The position numbers were made by a program, and so were the translations under genes. A stretch of 64,000 bases of DNA from Brassica napus (Eukaryota > Streptophyta > Magnoliopsida > Brassicales > Brassicaceae). This document shows, one piece after another, positions 1-8,480 of this stretch. Positions within the stretch are counted from its first letter, which is position 1. Every line of letters starts with the position of its first letter. The stretch lies in contig NC_063445.1 in assembly GCF_020379485.1 (NCBI RefSeq), positions 54,833,422-54,897,421 on the forward strand. The letters run 5' to 3'. The notes below the pieces were generated by a model. That model did no database searches, had not been told where the DNA came from, and saw only the letters and a program-made list of their open reading frames with translations.

Positions 1-714
1 AGACTTAAGGACAACCTGGGGCGGTCTGATTTCAGGGAAGAATCTTCCCCCAATGGGTGTAACGTCGGGACCCCTGGCGCCATGGATCCTCTGGCAACTA
101 TGGACAACGAGGAACAAGCTTGTGTTGGAAGATAAACGATGCTCCGCGGAGGAAGTTCTAACGAGGGCGATAGCTACAGCTAAGGAGTGGACTCAAAGTC
201 AGCAAAGCCTACCGGATCAGCGTCTACGTTCTCCACCTCCCCTGCTTCTACAGGATTCAGGAGCTATTATCAGAACAGATGCGGCTTGGAATGAGGATCA
301 ACAGCTAGCGGGTTTGGGCTGGACGGTACAAGAGCCAAATGGAACCTTCTCTTACGCGATCCCATCAACGTTCGTCCGATCCACTCTCCTAGCAGAGGGA
401 CTTGCTATGCGAGAAGCGATAATCAAATGCAGAGATCTCGGTCTCTCACGTGTGCGATGCGATTCGGACTCTGCCACCCTAATCAAGGTCCTCAATGAAG
501 AAGTCTCAAATGCAGAACTGTATGGAGTGGCTGCAGACATCATCTCTCTATCTTTTACTTTCAAAAATATTTCTTTTAATTGGATTCCCCGTGATAGGAA
601 CCTTGTAGCTGATAGATTAGCAAAACAGGCTCTGTCTGATGTGCTAGCCTTTAATGTCCCAACAAACTTTGGTTGAGAAATTTAATGAAGTTTGGGTGTT
701 TCAAAAAAAAAAAA
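1..714 (+). mobile_element. LINE (non-LTR retrotransposon) 3' end, truncated by the window edge
   Basis: Only the 3' terminal part is in the window. An RNase H coding end stops at 676, followed by a 27-bp 3' UTR and a run of 12 A at 703-714. A C-terminal RNase H followed by a short UTR and oligo(A) is typical of plant L1-like LINEs. The last bases before the tail read GGGTGTTTC; the same end recurs in reverse complement at 2437-2459. The 5' end and the left target-site repeat lie outside the window. Confidence 0.8.
2..676 (+). CDS. LINE RNase H-like C-terminal domain (partial)
   Basis: The frame is open from the window start, so the first visible Met (position 53) is probably internal. The translated segment matches the plant RVT_3/RNase H fold that ends LINE reverse-transcriptase polyproteins. 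The acidic active-site residues are in order: Asp in RTDAAW, Glu in LLAEGLAMREA, Asp in RCDSDSATL and Asp in NLVADRLAKQA. The domain cleaves RNA in RNA:DNA hybrids during retroposition. No frameshift is seen in the visible part, so the copy may be fairly young, but whether the full ORF2 is intact cannot be judged. Confidence 0.75.
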   Translation, partial: DLRTTWGGLISGKNLPPMGVTSGPLAPWILWQLWTTRNKLVLEDKRCSAEEVLTRAIATAKEWTQSQQSLPDQRLRSPPPLLLQDSGAIIRTDAAWNEDQQLAGLGWTVQEPNGTFSYAIPSTFVRSTLLAEGLAMREAIIKCRDLGLSRVRCDSDSATLIKVLNEEVSNAELYGVAADIISLSFTFKNISFNWIPRDRNLVADRLAKQALSDVLAFNVPTNFG

Positions 715-1444
715 GACATGTAGCTAAAATATACCTCTGTTAGTTCTCTTCTGAAATTTGATCAAGGTTTCTATGGAAGCACTGACTTTGCATCTTTACA
801 ACACTTGAAGTTCCTATAACCTACCAAAAACCAATTTTCTCACTCAATATCTGAAACATTAAAATTATATAGAAAAAGTGTCAAAATTCGTTACTGTTAT
901 TGTACCACGTATACGTCTGCTTTCTATCTTTCTTCTCATTTTCTGCCGTATCTTACCGTGATGTTTCTTTGCACTGGTAGAATCTCCATCAAATTGGATC
1001 CACCATATCTATTGTTTCTCGAACCTTCTTCACCCGGTTCTGATGAAGCAAAAATTGGATGACGGACTTTGATAGTGTAGCTAAGGAATTTGAGTTTTTT
1101 GAGATCCGTTCACTCAGAAAATGGAACTCAGTACTGGCCATGACATTCCGTAAGGCTCCAATTTTGAATTAGGGTATTGGAATTCAAGAAGAAAGAGTAT
1201 AAACCTATCGTATTCTATTTTCGATCCATTGGAAGTTTGGATGCTGTTCATCTGCTAATGCCGAATGTGAAAGATATAGGAATAAGAAAATGAAAAGATT
1301 CCAGAAGAAGAAGGAGAATCATGGTAGTGTAGTAGTGGGTTGTTTTGATAAACAGTCGATAATTTTTAGAAATAATGACGTAGCACAATATAATTGGTAA
1401 GGTGACTTGTACTTTAGTATATAAAGGATTTGCATGTTGGTCAG
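715..1444. other. Non-coding stretch before the truncated hydrolase copy
   Basis: No convincing gene. The stretch has several stop codons in all frames. The last ~50 bp (from ~1390) resemble the intron before the matching exon of the intact hydrolase copy, around 6545-6568. Confidence 0.5.
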
Positions 1445-2197
1445 GGATTTAGATGGGCGATAGACAATGATGCCTGGCAAGCAAGAGTCGACAGTTTAAA
1501 ACCTGTATTTGAAGGTCACATTCTGAATAAACTTAGATATGAATTAAGGTTATTAAGTATAAGGATTTCAATTCTCATAATTTTATTTTATGGTTTCAGA
1601 AGCAAGGATTGACATGGGAAAGAACGAAATCGACAAAGAAGTGGTCGAGAAGGTGAGAAGCATAACAGTCACTATAACAATGCGACTCAAGTGATTGGTT
1701 TGTAATTGTATACATTAAAATGAAACAGCTCCTGGCCTAGTCTCTCAGTTTGATGCAGCCTACTTGGTACCAGTCACCGCTCCACGCCCTCTTTACCTCC
1801 TTAACGGTGAGAGCACAGTCTTACTACAGTATGGCTCATTATCTACCGACACACAAAGAACAAAAATACTTACATGCTTCGCCGGATTCCATTTGCAGGC
1901 GCTAAGGATCCTCGCTGTCCTCTTGGTGGACTAGTGGTTCCGTTGAAGAGAGCTAAGAAAGCTTATAAGAAAACTGCATCTCCTAGAAAATTCAAGGTAC
2001 ATCACTGATCTAATCCTTCAGTCTATAGTTATAATGCAACCAGATACAATGATCTGATAAGTGTTTTGGTGTCTGGTTCGAGAGAGCAGTTCGTGGCAGA
2101 AAAGGGAGTTGGACACACAGTGACCAGTTTTATGATCAAAGAATCATCAGACTGGTTTGACAAGTTCCTTAAACAAAGAAACATGACTTCTAAGTAA
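1445..2197 (+). pseudogene. Alpha/beta hydrolase pseudogene, 3' half only (tandem copy A)
   Basis: This matches the last five exons of the intact gene at 4974-7317, introns included. It begins with the exon encoding GFRWAIDNDAWQARVDSLKP and ends with a TAA at 2195-2197. The first eight exons are absent. The copy is dead: the exon starting VWDRIAPG has lost its first 16 bases, so the acceptor CAG is fused to CTCCTGGCC, and reading on from the upstream exon gives TAG four codons in. Residues of the product's lid and Asp/His region (PRPLYLLNG, AKDPRCPLGGLVVP, GVGHTVTSFMIKESSDWF) are still readable. Homology to copy B continues past the stop to about 2425. Confidence 0.9.
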
Positions 2198-2277
2198 AAC
2201 TGGGGCACATGACCATATGTCACAGCAAAATAAAATTGTAACCAATAGATGCATGTTCAAGCCATGTCAAAACTTTG

Positions 2278-2292
2278 AACAAAAAAACAAGA
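2278..2292. repeat. Candidate A-rich micro-insertion with direct repeats
   Basis: A 15-bp A-rich insert lies between CATGTCAAAACTTTG (2263-2277) and CATCTCAAAACTTTG (2293-2307), which match at 14 of 15 bases. The paralogous flank of copy B (~7390) has only one copy of the repeat and no insert, so an empty site is available. The A run is internal rather than terminal, so this is one of the weaker members. Confidence 0.5.
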
Positions 2293-2391
2293 CATCTCAA
2301 AACTTTGGTTCCAAGTATATGTATGGTTAAATAAAAACATGAAATGCATATTAATTCAGTAGAGAGGTGAAGGTAGCACAGGCAAAATCTT

Positions 2392-2424
2392 TCATTCCAG
2401 CTTGATGCGGTCCATGTCGTTTAT
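2392..2424 (-). pseudogene. eIF3 subunit L-like C-terminal remnant (copy A)
   Basis: The minus strand reads INDMDRIKLE-stop, resembling the C-terminus expected for plant eIF3L (the PAF67 family). It lies tail to tail with the truncated hydrolase, just as the related remnant at 7474 does beside the intact copy. That shows the duplicated unit spanned both convergent 3' ends. It is too short to identify alone; the assignment rests on the better fragments at 7474-7699 and 11418-11515. Confidence 0.5.
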
Positions 2425-2436
2425 TACAGTTGGATT

Positions 2437-2459
2437 TTTTTTTTTTTTTGAAACACCAA
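2437..2459 (-). repeat. Ultra-short LINE 3'-end insertion with 11-bp target-site duplication
   Basis: Poly(T) followed by GAAACACCAA is the reverse complement of the 3' end of the LINE at 1-714 (GGGTGTTTC plus A run). It is flanked by ACAGTTGGATT on both sides (2426-2436 and 2460-2470). The best reading is a LINE copy truncated after about 10 bases of sequence plus the tail. Confidence 0.7.
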
Positions 2460-2480
2460 ACAGTTGGATTCTTATCATAT

Positions 2481-3011
2481 AGTAAAAACTCTATAAATTA
2501 ATAATGCTGAAACTTTGAAATTTTATTAATTTATAGAGATATTAATTTACAAAATTTTCTTTATTTAGATTTTTTATTTTAAGGTATATTTATTCTAAGA
2601 TAAGAAAATTATTTGATTTTAGTGCATAGACATTAGTTGTTATTTTTGAAATTTGATATTTATATTAATTTTATTATATTATGCGTTGTATATAATATAT
2701 ATTGCATAGAACTTAAATGTGGTTTTAGATCTAATATTACTAAATCTCTTCAAAAATATATTAAGTGTTAAATAAATATAAAGATAATTCAATTGTGAAT
2801 ATAAAACAAACAATATAATAATAGGCTCTTACTTATATAAAATATGTATACATATAAATTATTAATTTATAAATTTAATGGGACCATATATTTACATAGA
2901 ATTTTTTAAAAATTATTATCTTATTATTTTATTGATTTATGTCAAATTTTGAATCGCCTCGACCAGTAAAATTTATTAATTTATAGAATATTAATTTATA
3001 GAGGTTCTACT
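2481..3011. mobile_element. MITE-like element with ~20-bp terminal inverted repeats
   Basis: The left end AGTAAAAACTCTATAAATTA is matched in inverse by the right end ...TTAATTTATAGAGGTTCTACT. The interior (~490 bp) is very AT-rich and non-coding. A related end (TTAATTTATAGGGGTTTTAAT) appears near 19940. The superfamily is not certain. Confidence 0.6.
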
Positions 3012-3205
3012 TGTATATGTCAAAGAAAAAAAGTATTGAGACACTTTTAGTTAAGCATGCTGTTATTAACCGAACCTGCCAAACCGCGGTTTTCAGTTCA
3101 TTTTTCGGTGACCGGTTAATTCGGTTTTATCAACAAACAAAAAAATTAGCCAAACTATACCAATCTTAACCAAAATCTGAACCAAATTAACCGAGCTAAC
3201 TGATC

Positions 3206-3466
3206 GATGACTCTCCAGATTGTGTCCTTGACGCTGTTAGAATGGACGAGAAACCAATGTCTCCAGCAACACGTGCATTGATGTGTGATGATGAACATGT
3301 GAACATATCAGGGAAAGAGACATCGGCCCGAGTGAGAACAAGCCAAGAGAAAGAAGACAATGACACAAGCTCGGAGGTTTACGTAGAACAAGAAAAGCTG
3401 ATCTTGTCATCCTTCAGGGACCATCTCATTCAGCTCTTAAACCGTGGGAGCATAAACGGTACGTAA
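3206..3466 (+). pseudogene. TCX/CPP-type CXC-domain protein, C-terminal fragment
   Basis: The frame reads DDSPDCVLDAVRMDEKPMSP, then ATRALMCDDEH, and later EQEKLILSSFRDHLIQLLNRG, ending at TAA 3464-3466. The MDEKPMSPATRALMCD block and the EQEKLIL..FRD block are typical of the region after the CXC domains in tesmin/TSO1-like (CPP) DNA-binding proteins. TCX4 (At5g25790) is the expected neighbour by synteny. The two cysteine-rich CXC domains and all upstream exons are missing, and repeat-like DNA abuts the break at about 3200. It cannot bind DNA as family members do, so I call it a gene fragment. Assignment to TCX4 itself rests on position and recall. Confidence 0.75.
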
Positions 3467-4206
3467 GCTGATAATTTTTGCTTGAGAGACCTATCCTTGT
3501 GCAGAAATGTAGAGCTATGAGATGTGCTAATCTAAGACATTGATTAAGCAGGAACAAATTTTCAAATAACCAATACAAATCCGAGTAGAAAGGAACCAGA
3601 AGATGAAGAGCAAAGCCATCGAGACTCACGTTTGGGTGCTTAGGAAACTTCTGTGACAAAACTTTAGCATCTAACTTTTTGTGACATATGATCATGTGAC
3701 ATTGTTCTAATAGTTGTACAGGAAGAATATCAGACTAGTTCCTTCTGGTCAAATATAACTTCTTTTTGACTAGCTACTGATTAGTAAGAAATTAAATTTA
3801 TTTGGGATTTTGTCAATACAATACATGAGCCTTTCACAAAGCCCGCACGAAAACACGTTAACCTCAGACATTTTTATGTGGTTTCCGTATAGGTTTTATG
3901 AAAGAGTGATTGAAAAGTCGTTTACATTCCGAATTAGCAACATATGCCATGTTTGCGTGTAGGTTTTATTAAAAATATCTTTAAAAACCTTAGACATTTT
4001 ATGTGATTTGCGTGTAGGTTTTCTGCTTTTTGATCTCACCACATTCACTTGTGCAAAAAAAAAATGATTTATCTTATACAACAATGTAGAAATAGTAATG
4101 TCTAATGATCATTTTGTCATCCTCTATGACAGCAGAAATAGAATAAAAAAAGAGAGATAAGATATATGATTCCTTATGTCGACAATTTTACAAATTAAAC
4201 ATAGGC

Positions 4207-4226
4207 TTCTCGTCCATTCTAACAGC
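4207..4226 (-). repeat. Inverted 20-bp copy of the TCX-fragment sequence
   Basis: These 20 bases are the exact reverse complement of 3233-3252 in the TCX-like fragment (the VRMDEK codons). Nearby, (A/G)ACAGCAGAAA.AGAATAAAAA occurs twice (~4130 and ~4221). This suggests templated filler DNA from a break repair. Confidence 0.6.
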
Positions 4227-4610
4227 AGAAAGAGAATAAAAATGTATTGGGGGTTAAGTACAAATTCTATATCTTAAAAATACTAATAAACATTAATTAA
4301 AATGTTTTTTTTTAAATTAATCATATAAAATAATATAATGTTTAATTTTGAAAGATAAAACATCATTAGTTGTTTAATTATTCATTTTTAAAATAAAATA
4401 ATTATTAATTATTTATGTAAACATATTTTAGCCAAAACAAAACAAATAGTGAATACCTTTAAAATATAAAAATTAGTAAATTTTATATTAAAAATAAATA
4501 TTATCTAATTTAAAATATTTTGAGATGTTAAATAATTTCAAAAATGGAAGGAATATGATATATCAAGATAAAATAAAGTTGCTTTGCTAACAAAAACAAA
4601 AACGATGACT

Positions 4611-4631
4611 TTTTTTATTGTGCACCATAAC
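4611..4631 (-). repeat. Oligo(T)-headed 21-bp micro-insertion with 12-bp direct repeats
   Basis: TTTTTTATTGTGCACCATAA plus C lies between two copies of AAAACGATGACT (4599-4610 and 4632-4643). The T run directly follows the left repeat, as expected for a minus-strand retroposed tail. Confidence 0.6.
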
Positions 4632-4750
4632 AAAACGATGACTAAAAGACGTAGATAAACCACAACCAGCAATAAGATCTTGAGCAGGTAGCAAATTTTC
4701 GTCACTGAACATTATAAAACAGAACATCCGTATCTATTTCCTCATAACAG

Positions 4751-4829
4751 ATGGAAACGTTGACTAACGAAACCGATGAGCTCAGATCGGAGTTTCTCCA
4801 CGTTCTTCCATGTCAAAGATCAGCCAAAG
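4751..4829 (+). other. Duplicate (alternative) first coding exon of the hydrolase gene
   Basis: An ATG-initiated 79-bp reading frame (METLTNETDELRSEFLHVLP...) ends at a GT donor. It is clearly related to the exon at 4974-5046 (METHEAVHFRSQFLHVLLSR). Both exons end in phase 1 after a codon-initial G, so either could splice onto the shared exon at 5173. It may be a real alternative first exon or the only survivor of another tandem gene copy. Confidence 0.6.
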
Positions 4830-4973
4830 GTTTCTTGATGAAATTTTTAAATATCTTCTCTTAAATATTTGTATATTTTCTCTTTACTCATCTCTTGAAA
4901 TTTTACTTTTGCAGTTCTTGTAAAGAACTGTACATTGTTTCTTCTTGTTTCCAATCTCCTAATCACCGGAGCT

Positions 4974-7317
4974 ATGGAAACTCACGAAGCCGTTCACTTT
5001 CGATCTCAGTTTCTCCATGTTCTTCTTAGTCGACGATCAGCCCCAGGTTTGTTTTAATGATCTTATTATTAATATATAAACCTTCTTTTTTTATTCTCTT
5101 CATAATTAATCACAGAGTTAAATGATTATCTTCTTAATGAACTGTTATTATAATCCAAATCTTGGTTAACAGTTCCACTGGTAGCTGAGTGTTCGAAACC
5201 AGTGGCAAATCCTGTGTTTCAAAGTGCTGTTCCATCTTTAGCTGTGAGATATTATTATTGATAACTTTTCTATATTATATAAATATACAAAAGGAAAAAT
5301 TCATTATTTTCATTACCAAACCAGGCAACAGAGTCTTGTCCAAAGGAACACATGGATAACTCAAAAAGTATGCTTAAAGAGGAAAACATTCATTTGCACA
5401 CTGAGGTAATATATTTATTAACACTACTCTCTTGTCTTTCTAACAAGTTTCTGATCATTTATTTTATATGTGCTAAGATGTTGTTTTATGTAATGTAACA
5501 AGGCTGGAGAGCAAGGAAGATTACCTTTGCTTATTTTAAGCTTGAAGGACAAGAGTGTAGAAAGAAGACCAGCTGTTGTGTTTATGCATGCCTCAGACGC
5601 AAACAAAGAATGGTTAAGGCCATTTCTTGAAGTAAAAAAAACAAAAACATCTTAACTTATACTTTTGCTTTCTTCTATATTGAAAGTTGAAAGAACGTCT
5701 TTGCTTTGCTTTGTAAGGCATATGCTTCACGGGGATATGTAGCCATTGGTTTAGACTCTCGCTACCATGGGGAACGAGCTGACTCCAAAACTGCCTATCG
5801 AGATGTAAAGTCATTGTTTATGATTCAATCATCTATTGATCTTTCTGTAGACTTTTGAGTTCTGACATGATGGTTTTGGTGTAAATTTCAATTGCAGGCT
5901 CTTATATCATCTTGGAAAAATGGAAACACAATGCCTTTTATCTTCGATACTGTAAAAACATTACTTCCACAGCTCTATTTTTTTCAGTTTCACTTTTGAA
6001 CTATTGGTCCATCTCCAAATTTTAATAACCAATATACATAAGTTTATGGTCCTAATTGTAAAAATAATTGTTAAGATACCAAAATGTTAATAGCTTCTTA
6101 AATCTCGGACCGGCCCTAGTACGACATTATTATTGCATCTACTATTCTTGATTTTTTTTTTGTTTTTCAGGTCTGGGATTTGATTAAACTAGCTGAATAT
6201 CTTACTCAGAGGAAAGATATAGATCCACAAAGGATAGGAATCACCGGTATTTCTCTAGGAGGTCAGTCATAGAACAAATTCAGCACCAGGATTTGTAGCT
6301 ATTGGTATTAAAACCATTACTAACTCTTGATCATTTTGAAACCAAACACAGGGATGCAGGCTTGGTTTGCTGCTGCAGTTGACACCCGCTATTCAGTAGC
6401 TGTTCCTTTGATCGGTGTTCAGGTGCCAGCTTATCCTTAGCTGATCTTTTGTTTCTATTAACCAAATACCGATAAGCAGCACTGCAACTACTTGGACTAT
6501 ACTGATTTGTATAAGATCCTACTTTAGAAGACTCTTTAAATTTTTAAAATGTTTTGTATGTTGGTCAGGGATTCAGATGGGCAATAGACAATGATGCGTG
6601 GCAAGCAAGAGTCGACAGCTTAAAACCTTTATTTGAAGGTCACAATCTGAATATATGAATTAAGATTATCATGTATGAGGATTCTAATTCCTTTGATATT
6701 CTTTTATGCTTTCAGTAGCAAGGATTGATATGGGAAAGAGCAAAATCGACAAAGAAGTGGTCGAGAAGGTAAGAAGCATGACAGTATCTATAAAGACTGC
6801 GACTCAAATGATTGGTTTGTAACTGTATACATTAAAATGAAACAGGTGTGGGACAGAATAGCTCCTGGCATAGCCTCTCAGTTTGATGCGCCTTACTCGG
6901 TACCAGTGATTGCACCACGCCCTCTTTACCTCCTTAACGGTGAGCACCAGTGTACTCTTATGTATGGCTCATTATTATCTACCAACTTACAAAGAAAAAC
7001 AAATACTTGGAATATCATTTGCAGGCGCTGAGGATCCTCGCTGTCCTCTTGGTGGACTAGTTGTTCCAGTGAAGAGAGCTAAGAAGGCTTATAAGAAAAC
7101 TCCTGCAAACTTCAAGGTACATCACTGATCTAATCTGATATTATGGTTCTAATGCAACCAGATACAATGATCTGAAAAGTCTTTTGGTGTTTGGTTTTTG
7201 AGAGAGCAGTTCGTAGCAGAAGAGGGAGTTGGACACACAGTGACGAGTTTCATGATCAAAGAATCATCAGATTGGTTTGAAAAGTTCCTTAAACAAGGAA
7301 ACATGACTTCTCATTAA
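4974..7317 (+). CDS. Alpha/beta-hydrolase superfamily protein (At5g25770-like), 13 exons
   Basis: Coding exons: 4974-5046, 5173-5243, 5325-5405, 5503-5631, 5718-5804, 5898-5951, 6171-6261, 6352-6422, 6569-6638, 6716-6768, 6846-6939, 7025-7116, 7210-7317. All introns are GT-AG and all phases agree, giving 357 residues. The protein has a serine-hydrolase fold: HASDANKEW and RYHGERAD in the first half, nucleophile motif GISLG in GITGISLGGMQAWF, then probable acid Asp in GAEDPRCPLGG and His in GVGHTVTSFM. There is no signal peptide. The substrate is unknown; the family includes dienelactone-hydrolase-like and acyl-peptidase-like enzymes. The start at 4974 follows the residue pattern I recall for the Arabidopsis protein, but the exon at 4751 offers another. 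Position 1445-2197 holds a dead partial copy. The gene is convergent with the eIF3L remnant downstream. Confidence 0.9.
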
Positions 7318-7473
7318 AACTGGGGGTCACACGACCATATGCCACAGCAACAAAAATGTAAACTAATAAATGCATGTCCATAAGAGACATCTCAAAACTT
7401 TGGTTCTATGTATCGTTAAAAAAAAGTATGAAATGCATATCAATTTAGTAGAGAGGTGAACAGACAAAATCTT

Positions 7474-7699
7474 TCATTCCAGCTTGATGTGGTCCATGTA
7501 GTTAATCACACCTTCAAGCTGCAACACCAGCTTGATGCGGTCCATGTGAACAGAAAAAAAACTTTGGTCCTCTTCTGTTTTGTTCTTCATCTTGGCTCTG
7601 TATTGACAAAAGCTTTGGAACTGGTAGACAAACTCATCCACCATATCCCTACAAGCACTGGTTCGGCAATTTCATGATCATTACTCCGTGCAACACCAC
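7474..7699 (-). pseudogene. eIF3 subunit L (PAF67 family) pseudogene: internal exon fused to C-terminal end
   Basis: After a TTGTAG acceptor, the minus strand reads VVLHGVMIMKLPNQC; after a shift in frame it continues DMVDEFVYQFQSFCQ and YRAKMKNKTEED. These blocks fit the conserved PAF67 region of eIF3L, a translation-initiation subunit. The exon is damaged where LWDM is expected: TTG TAG GGA TAT implies an indel and a stop. After a short non-matching stretch the strand ends with LQLEGVINYMDHIKLE-stop at 7474, and MDRIKL is present a second time just before it. Most of the gene body is missing. Exon 1 sits at 11418-11515 beyond a Copia insertion. The eIF3L identity is from recall of the family's conserved segments. 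Confidence 0.75.
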
Positions 7700-7744
7700 C
7701 TACAATACAAACACACAACTTCTGATTAACTTCTAATTAGAACA

Positions 7745-8312
7745 AAAGCTTGTCTGAATCTTAACTAGAACATAAACTTGTCTCAATCTTAATTGACTAA
7801 TATACATTAAAAGCATCTCAATTTCAGACTAAACCTGTGGGACCACATCTAGTTCTATTCAGACCAAACCAAATCAATGTCAATACAATTGAAAGAGAGA
7901 CGCTTTTAAGAGAAACAAAACCGAAAACAAGCTGCAGCAGTTATAGTAAGACTAACAATCTCTGTACAATCCAGAATAGCTTCTAACAACATTAGCTTGT
8001 CTGAATCTCAGTTGACTAAAGTACAGTTAAAGCTTCTTACTTTCAGACCAAAGATGTAAGAACCACATCTACTTCTATTGAAAGATTGACACTTTAAGTG
8101 AAATAACACCTGAAACAAGCTGCAGTATAGTAAGACTAACAATCTCCGTACAATCCAGAATAGCTTCTACACATAACCTAGTCTGAATCTCAATTGCCTA
8201 AAGTACAGTTAAAAGCATCTTACTTTCAGTCCAATCATGTGAGACCACATCTAGTTCTATTGAAAAAGAGAGACACTTTCAAGATAAACAACACCTAAAA
8301 GTCTGAAACAAG
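7745..8312. repeat. Three tandem copies of a ~180-220-bp non-coding unit
   Basis: Three successive blocks (about 7769-7996, 7997-8178, 8179-8312) share GTCTGAATCTCA.TTG.CTAA, TACAGTTAAA, ACTTTCAG.CCA and CCACATCTA.TTCTATT, and the first two share AGTAAGACTAACAATCTC. The third block is cut short near the Copia LTR. The copies may derive from an eIF3L intron, since eIF3L pieces lie on both sides. Confidence 0.7.
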
Positions 8313-8328
8313 CTTGTCTGAATATACA

Positions 8329-8480
8329 TGTAATGAGTAGAAAGTGTATCTTGTATTGACGTACAATAGAGAGTATATATACAAGCACTGATCTCTTATA
8401 TCTACTAGGATTCGTATATATCCTAGATACTCTAACATGAGTTTGTACTTATCTCTAACATATCATCTTTATCTCTATAC
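8329..8480 (-). repeat. 3' LTR remnant of the decayed Copia element
   Basis: Read on the minus strand, a G-rich polypurine tract (run of 9 G, complement of C at 8481-8489) is followed by a short AT-rich LTR with TGTTAGAG near its start, a TGTATATATACTC TATA-like box, and an end near CATTACA. The matching 5' LTR is absent, so the boundaries are approximate. Confidence 0.55.

Larger units (their letters stand above)
3467..4750. other. AT-rich intergenic DNA upstream of the hydrolase gene
   Basis: No gene is supported. It holds short dispersed repeats (variants of TTTTATGTG.TT.CGT.TAGG at ~3875, ~3950 and ~4000), a 20-bp inverted piece of the TCX fragment at 4207-4226, and very AT-rich DNA from 4250 to 4560. 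The last ~150 bp should hold the hydrolase promoter; I see no clear TATA box. Confidence 0.5.
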
